Assembly: GCA_015501595.1 (NCBI GenBank)
Contig: JADNRX010000002.1
Location: 682,001-746,000 of the forward strand
Direction of reading: 5' to 3'
Source: Hymenopellis radicata
Lineage: Eukaryota; Basidiomycota; Agaricomycetes; Agaricales; Physalacriaceae
DNA: 64,000 nt
Below are positions 1-11,964 of this stretch, piece after piece. The notes beneath the pieces are model-generated. The model did no database searches. It was not told where the DNA came from and saw nothing but the letters and a program-made list of their open reading frames with translations. Both the position numbers and the translations under genes were made by a program. The number at the start of each line of letters is the position of its first letter. Within the stretch, counting starts at the first letter, position 1.

Positions 1-468
1 GATCGCCTGTGTATTTATTCGAAAGTACTATATCCTTTTTCATCTAATCCTCTGCCTCTATCTATGCCCTCTTCTTGGTTACTTTGACAATACCTATACC
101 TATGGTCGGATTTGGATTCGGACTGCTATGCACCCTTTGTTACTTTATTCGCCTACTCTCGTTCTTTTTGTCGCTCGCTATCGTTGGTTGATTCTACATA
201 GACTTTATTTAGCTTAGTACATACTGCACTTGTGTTGATAATGTTATAACACCCACTCAGTCGGATTTACCGAGTGGATTTGTGACGTATGAGATGGCCT
301 GGGCGTTGAAGAGTCTATTTATCAGCGCTTGAACCTGAAGCTTGGAGAGGTATGGGACTCAAAGCTCAGCGCCTTCAAGCGCTCAAGTGTAGTGAAGTGC
401 ATGTTCCGCGCAAAAAATACAAAGTGGGTAGCTAACTCGACGATAATCCTAAACTTTCGAACGACTTG
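1..468. other. intergenic, no gene seen
   Basis: This stretch lies downstream of VPS33. It is pyrimidine-rich and AT-leaning, and no conserved reading frame, RNA gene or repeat was recognised. It probably holds the VPS33 3' untranslated region and flanking spacer. Confidence 0.5.
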
Positions 469-3077
469 CTATATGCCAGCATCTTTAGACCCTCCTGACT
501 TGGTGATACCAGCAATGCCATCAATCAGGCTAGAAGCACTGACGATGCCGGTAGTGGCCACAATAAACTTACGGCCTAGAGGGAACTTGTGAGCCTCCGA
601 ATTCGTGAGCAGCAATAGAACAAACCTCGGTTTTGCCGAGCCACCCATCGCAGAGCTGCGATCTCTGTGTACGTGCACCCGCCCAGGAAGAACACAACGG
701 TCGTCATCGTCTTTTCACCAAGACGAGCTATATGTATGCATTGGGTCAGCAAAGTTCAGTCATGACGGGAATGGGACTTGCCAGTGGGCGCATGCGAGTG
801 TCCATGAGCTGGCTTCTGTGCGATGTCCACCGTTTCGCCGGGAATCGTTGAGATAAGGTCCTCGAAGCCTTTCCACCCTACAACAGGATGCGCCTGGAGC
901 TTCCCCGCAGCATCCGCAGGTGCGCTGTCCCCAGTCAGCCGTTCTTTCTCTACCGGGTTGTTAAGTATAGCATCTCGTTGCGTAAGGCATTGAACAAGAC
1001 GGATGCTGATGGGCGCATAGCCAGAATAGACGAAGCTGATGTCCGTTTCCGCTTCATCTAGGGCCTCGGAATTGTCCTCGATCCAGAGACGTAACGATTT
1101 CCGGAGAGATACGAAGGGGTACTTGGGTAGTGGCACAGACGATGGTGGTAGGGGATTCGGTATCAACATTGCTAATGATGACGAGGACAACGAGAGTAGC
1201 ATAGGCAGAAAATTGTACCCATATGTCTATGGGCTTATAAGCAAGAAGTGGCTAGCAAGAGGAATAGACGTACTTGAAGTATCTCGCGCTTGAGGTTTTC
1301 GAGCGTCTTAGCCTTTATCCCGCCTGTGGTTATGCTTGCCAGGCAAAGAAGTCTGACCACCAGTTCCATTTCAGCGTTCTGGGCAATCAAGTCTTCAATT
1401 GCCGAGATTTGTTCTGAAGTGTTATACGACGCTAGCAAATCTTTATGAAGAATGTCAGAAATATCGTGTCGATCAAGTACAAGGCGCGCATACTCTGTTG
1501 TATTTCAAGCGCTTTACTGAAATGCTCTGTGTTGGTCATTGGAACAAGCATTTCAGCCAGTCCAATGTCTGTATGACTGTCAGGCGGATTTACAGATCTG
1601 GGGCGTCCGACTTACGAAGAACAAGAGCCTGGCGCTCAGACTGTAAGCCACCCAATTTACCAACAACGTCCTTGAGTTGTGGAATCGTCTTCGCTTGCCG
1701 ACTAGTCTTCGCGATAAATGAGTTTTGAAGAAGGGCTAGGAAGAAGGACTCGACCTTACCTGATATTCCACCTCCAAACGGCGTGCAATCTTGTTCAACC
1801 GCCTCAGAACGGTTGAAAAGTTGACATCTCGCAATTCAGCGAAAAGGGTATCGGACGATGAAAGATGGTACTTCTTCTTCGCCTCTTTCCTCATAGCCGG
1901 TGCCGGGGTTGCCTGAGACGACGACGCAGCAGTAGCTGATGGGTCATTCACTGGTGGTGATACAAGTGATGCGGGCAGGTCCACGTGAGCTGGGAAACAT
2001 TGAACAAGTATAACTAATGACTATCTTGAGACGCACAATTCTTGATACCGATAAGTTCGTCAACAAGGCCCTCGTATGTGAGCTGAGTGAGAAGGGGTGT
2101 TATCATATCAACTTGTCTATCCAAGACAATAAGACAATCAATCTTATCCGAGGAATCTAAGAGGGTGTCCGGGGCGTCCGCAGTTCGGGATTGATGTAGA
2201 GCATTGGTCAAGAGACTGGCAAGCCTCTGTATAAAGTTAGCTTTAGGACTCCGAATTGTTCATGCACATACAGCAGCTTTGTCTCCTTTGCCGATTATTC
2301 GAGGAAACAGACCATACAGTTTCTGGAAAGTGATCAAGGCTTGTGCAGAGTCGTATATAGCTGTCTCGTCTCCATCCTATGGAGACAACTTAGCCGTGTT
2401 AAAGAAATAGAAGTATGAGTTGATCGCACCACCCATATTTCCTTGAATGCCAAGTCATGTTCCAGAGACACCACGTCCTCGGCGATGGGTATGAATTGCA
2501 GATTGTAGGAGGCTAGAGTCACGTCGCCGAGTACACCTTCTTCCTCCAAAATCCTCGTGACCAGTGTAGACACGCGAGGAACGAAAAGGAGGGTATATGT
2601 GTGTTTAGAGGATTGTTGAGCGTGTCGTTTGATTTGGTCTGCGCTAGGATTAGCTTGGCTACATGACTGGCGCGGAAGAGCCCACCAGCAATGATTTTGA
2701 CGTATTTTATCAGCGGCCGACAGAGGTATATTATATTCGGCGTTGTCGACGTCAGAGGTCCCGCTTCGAGCCAAAACATCTTGTCAACGCCATGGTGCTG
2801 GATGGCAGATTATTGCTGGATCATTGTACGTTATGCTGCCTTCGTACCTTGAGCAACGCGACTTCTGTTACGAGACCCAACGGCCCAGCTAAAGTCGCAT
2901 CCAACACCAGCGTCTTCGCGCCGTTCACCTGTGAAGGAAACACTTGAATGAACAGTCATTTCCTATAGAGAACAAGCGAACAGCATTCAAGGCGTCTATG
3001 AGTGATTTTCGAGCGATCTCCTTGAACAATGTCGTGTCCAGCGACGTCTCTGGGCTATCGGAGGATGAGGCGGCCAT
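469..3077 (-). CDS. VPS33: Vacuolar sorting protein Vps33 (Sec1/Munc18 family)
   Basis: Vps33 is the SM-family subunit of the HOPS and CORVET tethering complexes. It binds and proof-reads SNARE bundles during endosome and vacuole fusion. The start at 3077 opens with [14 protein letters not shown]. Short exons follow: [19 protein letters not shown], then [15 protein letters not shown], then the SM hallmark [20 protein letters not shown] at about 2050-2150. The C-terminal exons give [20 protein letters not shown] and, after a 50-nt intron, [19 protein letters not shown], the usual Vps33 ending; the stop codon is at 469-471. The gene has many short introns. Family assignment is firm, but several internal exon borders are approximate. 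The ATG was chosen because it directly precedes the conserved N-terminal helix and no in-frame ATG lies closer upstream. Confidence 0.9.
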
Positions 3078-4289
3078 GCTGAGGTTACGTCAAGGTCGTT
3101 GGAAACACGCACAAACATGCCTTGACCTTGACCTTGACCATGAATCTTGCGCTCGACATAGGTCCTCGCGGTTACTTGAACAGACGATACTCCGGGAGCC
3201 AGTGCAGTCATAGAGACTCAACGTTTACATGCACAGGTAGCTCAAAGATGATACTCCTCTTCACCATCATATCTTGGATACTTTGACGGATCGAGTGCAA
3301 AGTGCATAACCCACCTACATGGTCGGGTCGGCGAGGCCAATATCTGAAGAAATCTACACTGCCCTCCATGTCTTCATCCCGACCGACGCAGCAGGTGTTG
3401 TCGCGATGGATGAGAACCGATCTCATTTGACGTGTCCGCTACTGTCTGCTGCGGAGCGTATTATCGTTGTCAGTATGGACTCTCCATTCATTGGCAAGGA
3501 TTGGGTATACTCTATGTCATTGGCGTCCTCCTTTCTATCGCACGGCTCTGTTGTGCTGCTCGATCCTATGTCTACTCTTGGATGTCAATTTCTTCGCGAC
3601 TCTCTCATCACCAACTCGTCTAGAAATGTTTCCATCTCGCTGGAGGAGCTTCACGCTTGTTCTTCTTCCTCCTGAGTCTCATCCACTGCCAGTCCACTGC
3701 TACAGTGTAGTTCGCCCTGAATGCGGAACCATCCAAGCACGTGGCCGTGTCAGTCGATTGAGGCATAACTCGTCCATTGTTCAAGTTTCAAGCACTGCCG
3801 CATGACAGAAATGTTATGCGTAGGGTCAATGATTGTTTCCAGACGTCGTTCCGCGCCTTCCTGTCCGATAGTCAGTGAAGGTGACCGCGTCGTACTTCCT
3901 TAGTAACATCATCAATTGAAAGTATGCCCAATGGCAAGACGATCTGTGCGATGATGATCCTATTTGAGAGGTCATCGACATTCACTCAGCGGCGTCGATT
4001 CACCTGCGATTCACTGGGTATCCATCTAGCATTTTGATTCCGAAGTACGCGTTTTATCAGCAGGTGGCTCAGTTTTTTTATAACTCTATATAACCTTACG
4101 CACTTTACATACCAAAGTGACGCACGACTTCTCAGGCTTGGAGGGAAACGAGCTCCATATCTCACGACGGGCACCATATACCACTCACTTCTCGGTTAAT
4201 TACCCGCCGTGGGCGTGCTGGTGTCCTTTAAGAGACTCGAATTGAAGTGATATTCGTCTTGACCCAAGACTCACTGGTATTCAGTCCCC
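3078..4289. other. spacer between VPS33 and a small secreted protein gene
   Basis: Just upstream of the VPS33 start lie three tandem copies of CTTGAC (3121-3138). Open frames overlap on the plus strand at about 3319-3810; one encodes a hydrophobic stretch LGILYVIGVLLSIARLCCAA (about 3500-3560) but none matches a family I recognise. A frame-shifted or intron-split small gene here cannot be excluded. Nothing else is supported. Confidence 0.4.
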
Positions 4290-4895
4290 ATGTCGAACCT
4301 TGTCCTCGTTGCTCTCTCCTTCGCCGCTGTAGGTCTCGCAAACGCAGCCCTCGTGTCAACACACCGTGAGTCTGCTCAGAAGCAAAGTGACTCTGTCCTC
4401 ATCCTATCACAGACCCTCGTTGACGGAATGCCAGCCTGTATTGATTACTTGGAGCGATGGAGCTGGTGCGTTAATTACGCTGACGTGCGCGCTAGCTGAA
4501 ATTTCGCATTGACATTCCTCGCCCAGCACCCTTCTTTGTGGTAAGTTCGCTCCCTTGGTTCGCAAGTGTGATATGAACTGAAAGTGGTTGGTGTATTCTA
4601 GACGTGAGTATAAGAACTACGGCTCGGTGACACGGACTGACTTAGACACATTGATCTCAGTGTCCATGATAGTAACGGTGCCGTCCTCAAAGATTTTGGG
4701 CAAGTTGAAGACACCTCCTTGACTTGGGTGGTCGACGTACCGGCCGGTACTTTTGACATTGCGTCTGATATCAACTTCACTGATTTCAAGCGTACAGACA
4801 CCGCTGTCAGCCTGGAGGTCGTCGATAGCGTTGGCGAACTCGCACAGACCGCGCTTGTTGAGATTTCCGAAGGAGGTTGGTGCCAATTTGTATAA
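4290..4895 (+). CDS. small secreted protein, beta-sandwich-like (hypothetical)
   Basis: The first exon encodes a clear signal peptide, MSNLVLVALSFAAVGLANA, followed by ALVSTH. The last exon (about 4650-4895) is open and rich in beta-strand-like residues, for example LTWVVDVPAGTFDIASDINF and TAVSLEVVDSVGELAQTALV, and stops at 4893-4895. Splice-like gtgagt, gtgcgt and gtaagt donors and matching AG acceptors fall between them, so two to four small introns are likely, but I could not fix a unique join. The domain resembles the short secreted Ser/Thr-rich GPI-type or Kre9/Knh1-like proteins common in basidiomycetes; this is a weak analogy. Function is unknown, and a cell-surface or extracellular location is inferred only from the signal peptide. 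Confidence 0.55.
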
Positions 4896-5075
4896 ATTGA
4901 AAGGTACTGAACAGATGACTTCCTGGCTAGACGACACCAGCTGCATCGCCTAAATCGTACAAATGTACAATGCCCTTCGTTGATGTATAGTAAACAAACT
5001 TACCAAAACCTGTGACTTGCACTGCTTACAGAGTAAGAGAAACCAACCAACTCCTCGTTATGAAGAGCACAATGA

Positions 5076-7237
5076 TCACCGAAATATCATGGAAATGCGA
5101 CCGAAAGTTCCATCAGTCTCACCGCCTCCAGCAGCAATCAGCCATTGTTCCAAACGAGGCCAGCCTGCATCAAACATGATTGCCAGTTCATCCGTATGAT
5201 GCTCTCCGTCAAGAAAGGAAAGCAGCTTGGGTGGATAATTGAGTGGGAGGGGCGCCCCCTCCGTAGTTTCGGTGTAGGGATGAATGGCAGGAGCTGAAGG
5301 AGACCGGGATAACCGTGGTCTCATTGGTGTCAGTGTCGCTTTCCCCAAATTCGGGGATGGCGGGGCGTTTGGAAATGGCGACGTGAAGAAAGACGATATG
5401 CGACGAGATTCAAAACTTCCGAATTTGCTGGACGAAGGACTACTGTCCTGTGGAGTGCTAGACGTGGCAAAAATTCCTGGAGCACTATTGGTGGGGGAAT
5501 CTGAAGGGTGATGTATCCAAGACATCCGTGGACTGCTACTGGTCGTTTGCTGGTCGCGGCTGCGTACTTGCTCCAATACTTTTTCCGCCGCACTAGCTCT
5601 ACGCGGGCGTGCCGTTGCCGTAACTCTGGGTGTCGGTGGGGGACTAGTAGCGTTATCAGCGCTGACGGAGGCATTTAAGGGTGCGGTGTACGAAGCACGG
5701 CCACGAAGCAAATTCTGGCTCGACGAGGAAGCTGAATCTGGGGCAGAAGGAATGGTTGGAGGGACCCGATTAGAAACAGTTTTTACGCGTTTCCGAGTAC
5801 CGAGAGATGTAGCGGTGGTCTCTGGATAAAGAAGGATAGGCCACCTATGCACACGCCGGAGAAATCCCTGAAAGGGGGTGAATCATTATCTTTGTAGTCA
5901 GCGTCCTGGAATCACTTACTTTGATGACACCGAAACTGGTGAATCGGCGTACGTCGATACCTAAACTGTCAACGCTGTAGGATTCCATCCATTCATAGAC
6001 CGTCCGTCCAGGCTTCATCCGAGAATACAGATGCAATAGTTTCGGCCAATCTGGAATAGTCCTCCCTGGTTTAATGACATATGGGCCACACTCCTCCTTG
6101 ACATGAGGTTGGTCACCGAGCCATTGTATACTTTTACTGAGAGTGTACATGTTGGAATACTGAAAGATATCGATCGTCATGATAACTTGATAGTATCTGA
6201 CTGTTTGTTAGTAAGGTGTCGAGACGTCACCAGAGGTGAATGGACTGACAAGAGATGGGCGATTGCTTTTCTAGTGTAGGTAATATCACAATCTGCCAGT
6301 TTCGCAATCCGGCTGACATGGTTAATACCGTCGATGTGTCGACAGACCTTTCAAGGAAGATTACTCCTATGTGCGTTTGACGGATGGGATTTGACCGCAC
6401 CTTGACCATGGTAAGATCCCAGTTATCTTCGATCTGCTTTGAAATGTTGATCAACGCAACAGGAACCATCCAATCCTTGACGGCAGGAGGATTGGGATAG
6501 AAAGGGAAGATCTTGAGCTCAATGGAATTGAAGTGATCAATGCGAATCGATGTTTCCGAGTACGAATTTAAGTCCTCGTAGAGTTGCTCTAGAATACCGT
6601 GCAATTCAGGTGATGTCTTTGGCGAAGACAGGAAGCTCGATTCTTCCTGAAGAAGCTTTCAGACCAGAGCATCTTGAGTTTGAAGAGAGAATCTTACTTC
6701 GCAGGCCGTAAGCACTCGGCTAACTTTCCGTACGACAGGCTCATAGCAGCTGAGGTCTGCCCCGCGATCAAACACAAAGCACAAATTGTATCTGAAATAG
6801 TTGCGCTCGTATTTACCACGCAGTTCCACCGGAAAGCCAATCACGCGATGTCTTCCAGTCGAACAGACCACGAGGCGTCCACATAGCGCGCTTGGCGGTA
6901 TCACGTAGCCAGAAACGTCGCTGAAATTGAACAACGCGCGATTGGCTGAAGCGGAACGCTTGTGGGGTGATTGCAGACTACGAGAGTTCGTGCGTAAGTC
7001 TGTTGGCGATACGAGCGAGTTACTAGAGTTCCGTGAGTTGAGACGAGGCGCTGGGGCCATGGAAACATCTGTAGTAGGTGTGGGGGGTAGAGAGGGTATT
7101 GTAGCATTGGCAGAGCTCGGTGCTGCTATCAATCCCTCAGGAACTTGATAGACAATTTTTGGGCCACTATGATTGTCGAAGACGGCGTAGAACACGGACA
7201 GAATGCGAGGCAGGAAGGAATCACCGTCCGTAGGCAT
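5076..7237 (-). CDS. NPR2: Nitrogen permease regulator 2 (GATOR1/SEACIT subunit)
   Basis: Npr2 (human NPRL2) pairs with Npr3 in the SEACIT/GATOR1 complex, a GTPase-activating complex for Gtr1/Rag that represses TORC1 under amino-acid or nitrogen shortage at the vacuole. The N-terminal exon (7237 to about 6700) carries the hallmark ILSVFYAVFDNHSGPKIVYQ and, after a Ser/Pro-rich insert, the conserved block YFRYNLCFVFDRGADLSCYE. Later exons give the middle of the longin/DENN-like part (FNSIELKIFPFYPNPP; HIGVIFLERSVDTSTVLTM) and the winged-helix region. The end, FGRISMIFR, is like the usual fungal terminus. A low-complexity Ser/Thr/Pro stretch interrupts the C-terminal half (about 5330-5800). The gene is head-to-head with OGG1. 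Family assignment is strong. Confidence 0.92.
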
Positions 7238-7305
7238 TGTTGAATTAGGTGCTGATCATCGTTTGGTCCAAAGTGCTTGCCGATCACTTTTGCCTTCGGA
7301 CCACA
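7238..7305. promoter_or_regulatory. short bidirectional promoter NPR2/OGG1
   Basis: Only 68 bp separate the start codons of NPR2 (minus) and OGG1 (plus). Both core promoters, and probably part of each 5' leader, must lie here or inside the neighbouring gene. No TATA box is visible. Confidence 0.5.
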
Positions 7306-8668
7306 ATGGCCACGCCAGCGGGATTTCGCGCGCTCCCCCTACCACTTGTTCAGCTATCTCTGGCGACCGTCTTGAAATGCGGACAGTCTTTCAGGTGGTC
7401 TATATATTCGTTAGGTGGCGAAGATGTCCAGGACCATGAATACCGACTCTGTCTACGCGACCGCGTCGTCTGCTTGAGACAATCACATAACGAGCTCTAC
7501 TACAAAGCACTATTCCCGAACCCCCAGCCGACGCCGACGCAGCTCGCTTTACGCGACGCGGAGACCTTGCTGTGGGTAAACAGCTATTTTCAGCTAGATA
7601 TCGACCTCGCAAGCCTCTACGAGGAATGGGCTGCTCGGGATAACGTGTTTTCCTCGTTCAAAGACCGTTTCGTGGGCATTAGAATGCTTCGACAAGATCC
7701 TTGGGAGAACTTGATATCGTAACTATCTGCATTCCTTCTCTATTAGAATTCGCGTTGACGATGCATTAGATTCATTTGCTCGTCGAACAACAACATCTCA
7801 CGTATCACGAAAATGGTTCAAAACTTATGCAAGCATTACTCACCTCCTCTATTGTCTGCTCCAAATCCGGTTGGTGATTCAACGGAGCATTTGAATTATC
7901 ATCCATTCCCTCCCCCCTCGATTCTCTCCTCACCAGATGTGGCGGCAACGCTTCGTGGTCTAGGCTTCGGATACCGTGCGGATTTTATTCAAAAGACTGC
8001 GAAGATGCTCGTTGACACACACGGTGCTGCTACGCACGCCACTGGATCCCGAGAAGTATCCGAAATTTGGCTTGAAGGGTTAAGGAAACTTTCAACGGAT
8101 GATGCCCGGTCCGCGCTTCTCAAATTCATGGGCGTCGGCCACAAGGTCGCAGATTGCATCTTGCTAATGAGTCTAGATAAGGTAAACTTCGCAAATTGGC
8201 CTGACATGTCCGGGTCCTGATGTGAACCTACACAGCGGGAGGTGATCCCTGTCGACACGCATGTGCACCAGATAGCAATCAAGCACTATGGAATGAAAGG
8301 GTCTGCAAAAGGCAAAGCAGTAATGACACCCAAGTTGTACGATGAGGTGAACAAGAAATTGGTCTCAGTTTGGGGGACGTATGCTGGCTGGGCACATTCG
8401 GTATGTACATTCGCCATTTAAGTTTACATCAATCCAGACAAAACACGTACAGGTCTTGTTTACGGCTGATCTCAAAGCCTTCGCGTCATATGGTCTACCG
8501 GAATCTGGTCCCGCCACAGCAACGCGATCAACAAAACAAGCCTTGTTACCGACGCCACCACCAACACCGTCTCCCTCTCCCCTGAAGCGGAAGGTTTCTG
8601 AGACAGATATCGGCTCCTCACAGGAACCAGGAACCCTCGCAGAGCGGGTGAAGAGGCGCCGGAGATGA
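7306..8668 (+). CDS. OGG1: 8-oxoguanine DNA glycosylase/AP lyase
   Basis: OGG1 starts base-excision repair of 8-oxoguanine, with glycosylase and beta-lyase activity, in the nucleus and often mitochondria. The ATG at 7306 sits in a good context (ACCACAATGG) and leads into LSLATVLKCGQSFRWS, the conserved N-terminal domain. The second exon carries the helix-hairpin-helix and catalytic lysine in FMGVGHKVADCILLMSLDK. The next exon has the catalytic aspartate in VIPVDTHVHQIAIKHYG. The last exon supplies LFTADLKAFASYG and a Pro/Ser-rich tail ending in KRRRR, a likely nuclear localisation signal. Both essential residues are present, so it should be active. An intron with donor gtaact follows ENLIS. 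Family assignment is firm. Confidence 0.94.
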
Positions 8669-9239
8669 GTGTAGGTTCCTATTTCTTAAGAACCGTCGTG
8701 CCCGAGCTGTATATTTTTTCCCAGAACCCACTGCTCAGCTAAGGCTAAATGTTGTGTAAGAACGGAAACACTTGATGCTCAGCTCCGATATCGCCACCAG
8801 TCCTGGGCAATTCCAGTCGTTTCAACCACACATTCAGGCGTTCAAGGCGGTCTTCTACATTTGAGTCTCACCTTACATTTGGTGCAGTTGAATGGTATTG
8901 TGGGTAGCGATGGAAACCTCAATAACCGCTGAGAGAATGAACCTCGATCAGGAAAGGTGTGTAGTGTAATTTGATGATGAACCTCCTGTCTTTCGTTTTT
9001 CAAATCTTTTGCACCACCCATTGTAAATACATTGATTCAGGCATCGTTGGGTGGGCCAATGGCTTGGATGCCATTCTTCCTCTTTCGCGACGACCTTCAA
9101 ATAACTATTTTCACATCCCCATTTCCGCTCTGATAGGCAGGCTAGAGTGATGCGCTCTTTGCATAAAGCCTGAAAATCGGTAAGACTGTCCTCTTGCTGT
9201 CTTCTTACTCCTTCCTCGTCGCCCTGCTCATTCTTTTCA
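8669..9239. other. intergenic, no gene seen
   Basis: This holds the OGG1 3' flank and the probable promoter of the DUF6534 gene. Open frames here are short and on the opposite strand, with no recognisable motif. Confidence 0.5.
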
Positions 9240-10825
9240 ATGGATGACGACAGAAGGAAAGCCATCTTCCTAATCGGTCCATGGGTAAGGCTTGGTTTCG
9301 TCTTCGTCCGAATATCTTTTTAATGTCGGAATTCATAGCTGGTTGGAGGTTATCTTGATATCTTCCTTCAAGGAATCTTGATGTATCAGGTAAGTTCGGA
9401 CGTTTTGCGCGTTACATCCAACTAGTTACCTTGAGATTACTAGTTCGCCAATTACTGGACATGGTATAAAGATGACAGGATAACAATGCGTCTTGCGGTT
9501 GCCGGAATCATGATCCTCACTATCCTCAAGACCGTGCAGGTCATGTACGTTGGCGCTCTATTTGGTTTTCTACGCGTCGTTGAGCAGTCTATCATTTTCA
9601 AGTGCTCTTTCGTGGATTCAGAATATCATGTTCATGAACGATATTGATGGAGCTGTGGCGCTGAGCTCGACGGCGTGGTGGGAGAGTGGGAACGCCATGA
9701 TGGTACGTAAGAATTTCGACTGTCGTGTATCCTTCGTCTCAGCGCACCGCAGGTTGCCACCATAGACATCTACGTGCAGGCCTACTTCTGCTATCGTCTC
9801 TATGTCATTTCACGCAGTAAATGGGTCGTCGCGCCCATAGTCACGCTGTTCGTGTTCGCATGGGTAGCCATGGTCGTCGCTGTGAGTCCTCGTTACCCTA
9901 TCACGTATTGCTTTGTGCTGAGCAATGCATAGACGTATTATATTACTACTTTTGGAGGCTCAAATCACAACGTCGGTGATTGGTGTACATACGTCTTCCT
10001 GAAAGATTCTATGTCATGTTTCTGATTCAATTTTTGATTTTACAGTCGCAGTTCACCTTGCCACAGTATTTGGTCAGTGTTTCGCTCTACCGAAGTCATT
10101 CGCTAAACCCGAATCCTGCAGGTGCGGACATCATCATGTCAACAACAACGGCCGTTTTCTTGATGCAATCTCGAAAGAAACTGCATGCACAGTACGTGCC
10201 TTCCCCCATATCACTTTCCGCTCGATAAAATTCCGGAAAAGAGCATCTATTGGCGCATTCGACGCTCTCATTCGCTTAACCTTCCAAACTGCTGCCCCGG
10301 CTGCTCTCTGGTAGGTGTTTACGCCCTCGTTGCTTCATCTATCATTCCTCATATTCATCGACAGCGCAATGTTCAACCTCATATTCTCGCAATTATATTC
10401 AAGCAACGATAAGCTTATATCGACTGCCTTTAATCAAGCTCTTCCCAAGCTCTACGCTGTGTCCATGATGTGGACGCTCAATGCGCGGAGAGAGATTCGC
10501 GCCGCTGGTCGATTGACTGATCCTAGCTCTAGTGAGCTCGGGCCACAGCATCGCTGGTTTACGACTAGAGTGCGTCGCAGTATATGACAACGACTGCTTA
10601 CATGGTCACACCAATTCTCCAGCTTGAGTCATCAAGACAGACTCGCCAATCAAGAGGCTCCGGAAATGGAATACAGATCTTGACGCAGTCCGAGACCGTG
10701 AAGCACGTAGACGTTACGGTAAGCCTCTATCTAGGGCACTTAGTTTAAATGTTGACAAGGCGTCTCAGGATTCGTGCGAGTCCCAGCACGAAGGCGAAGA
10801 AATGAAAGTGATTTCTTCACCGTAG
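9240..10825 (+). CDS. DUF6534-type integral membrane protein
   Basis: This is a multi-exon membrane protein of the DUF6534 family, which is greatly expanded in Agaricomycetes and has no assigned function. The start at 9240 gives MDDDRRKAIFLIGPW; helices follow as LVGGYLDIFLQGILMYQ, ITMRLAVAGIMILTILKTVQ, the family block IQNIMFMNDIDGAVALSST, VATIDIYVQAYFCYRLYVIS and WVVAPIVTLFVFAWVAMVVA. The cytosolic junction ADIIMSTTTAVFLMQSRKKL precedes the last helices, with LISTAFNQALPKLYAVSMMW and LNARREIR. A cytosolic tail ends SCESQHEGEEMKVISSP with the stop at 10823-10825. About seven transmembrane segments are expected, and most introns are short with gtaag-type donors. The exact join before the tail (about 10540-10590) is uncertain. 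Confidence 0.8.
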
Positions 10826-10868
10826 AGTACCTTGTTTTCCTCTGTACAGTTGGACTACCCTTTTAGCT

Positions 10869-11437
10869 ATGAACCACGACTTCTTTGAAGCTTTGCGTAT
10901 CCAACGTAGGAGGGCGGATCCGAACCATCTGCTCACAGAACTGAGGAGGAGGTAGTTTGGCAGCTGTGCAGTGCTGCTCCGCCGCCACAGCCAGCTCGAG
11001 AAGAGTTTGAGCAGTTGTCTCTCAAAGACATTGTCAAGTCTATATGGCATCTGGCTCTCCCGTCCGATGCCCCTCTTGACTCGGATGCTCCTCGTCGTCA
11101 CGCAGGGGAGAGGAGCAGGATGGGGTCATCTCAGGGAGGCACAGGAGGTTCATTCAACGCAGATGCAGGAGAGGGTCCACCCCAGGAAGGCCCAGGAGAC
11201 AACATTCGGGAGAGACAGGAAGGGACTGAAGATGCGCCCAACAAACGACGCAAGCGCGCACTGTCAGAAGATAACCTTCTGTTGTTCGAGAAAACGACAT
11301 CGGAAAATAGTCTATGGCGACACCCCCGATACTGGACCACCCTTCCCATTGCCGGCGACCGCATCATCGAGTCTCCCGTCACCCAGCTACTAACAACACC
11401 ATCATTAGCACCTGATGTGAAGTCTGGAAGGCGATGA
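10869..11437 (+). CDS. hypothetical protein, acidic/basic low-complexity
   Basis: I do not recognise this protein. It begins 44 bp after the stop of the DUF6534 gene on the same strand. The frame from the ATG at 10869 (MNHDFFEALRIQRRRADPNH) is coding-like up to about 10937. A neighbouring frame then carries TEEEVVWQLCSAAPPPQPAR and LKDIVKSIWHLALPSDAPL. A one-base indel near 10937-10941 would join them. The rest is Gly/Ser/Glu-rich with a basic patch (APNKRRKRALSEDN), probably a nuclear signal, and ends LTTPSLAPDVKSGRR. It is possibly nuclear; function is unknown. Confidence 0.5.
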
Positions 11438-11964
11438 TCTGTAGGCCTGACCTCGAAGAGGTTTGGAAGACTGAGCAGTATTTTCCTTTGGAGGAAACTC
11501 ACTGTCATTGCTTCACATCCGAATGTTGTCACATTCAGACCCACTGTCACATCGAACACGACCAGCAGCAGAAGACTAAATTGTGAATACGTTACCTGTG
11601 GAATACGCCACCATTTCGGTGTGTCCCTAAATATGAAAGCATGCTCAGACTCGACCTACATCGTGGTTGGTGGCAGCGCAAGCTGTCCGTCTCATCTCGT
11701 TCAAGGCAACACGGTATTGGCGCCTGAGCCATGTTTGAGCGATGTTCGAATCGCAAACCACCAACATAAGAGCACTGGGTAAATTTCTCACTGGGAATTA
11801 AATACCAGTATGCGACACTTGTCTCTTGCAGTGTCATTTTGTAGGGAAGCCCTCCTCGGACATGTGGATGAGCGAATTGGTTCAATTGAAGCCGGTTGCA
11901 GTTCCACGCAGTGAGAAACGGAGAAGATAGGCATAATTAGAGAAACATTCTAGGTGCGAAACAT
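11438..11964. other. convergent spacer, no gene seen
   Basis: This lies between the ends of the hypothetical plus-strand gene and glutamine synthetase. A TTCGAAT-like loop with a short stem occurs near 11740, but it has no matching A-box or acceptor stem. No gene is supported. Confidence 0.5.

Noticed and set aside
11735..11765. tRNA-like T-arm (GTTCGAAT with a small stem)
   Set aside because: No A-box, anticodon arm or acceptor stem could be found at the right distances.
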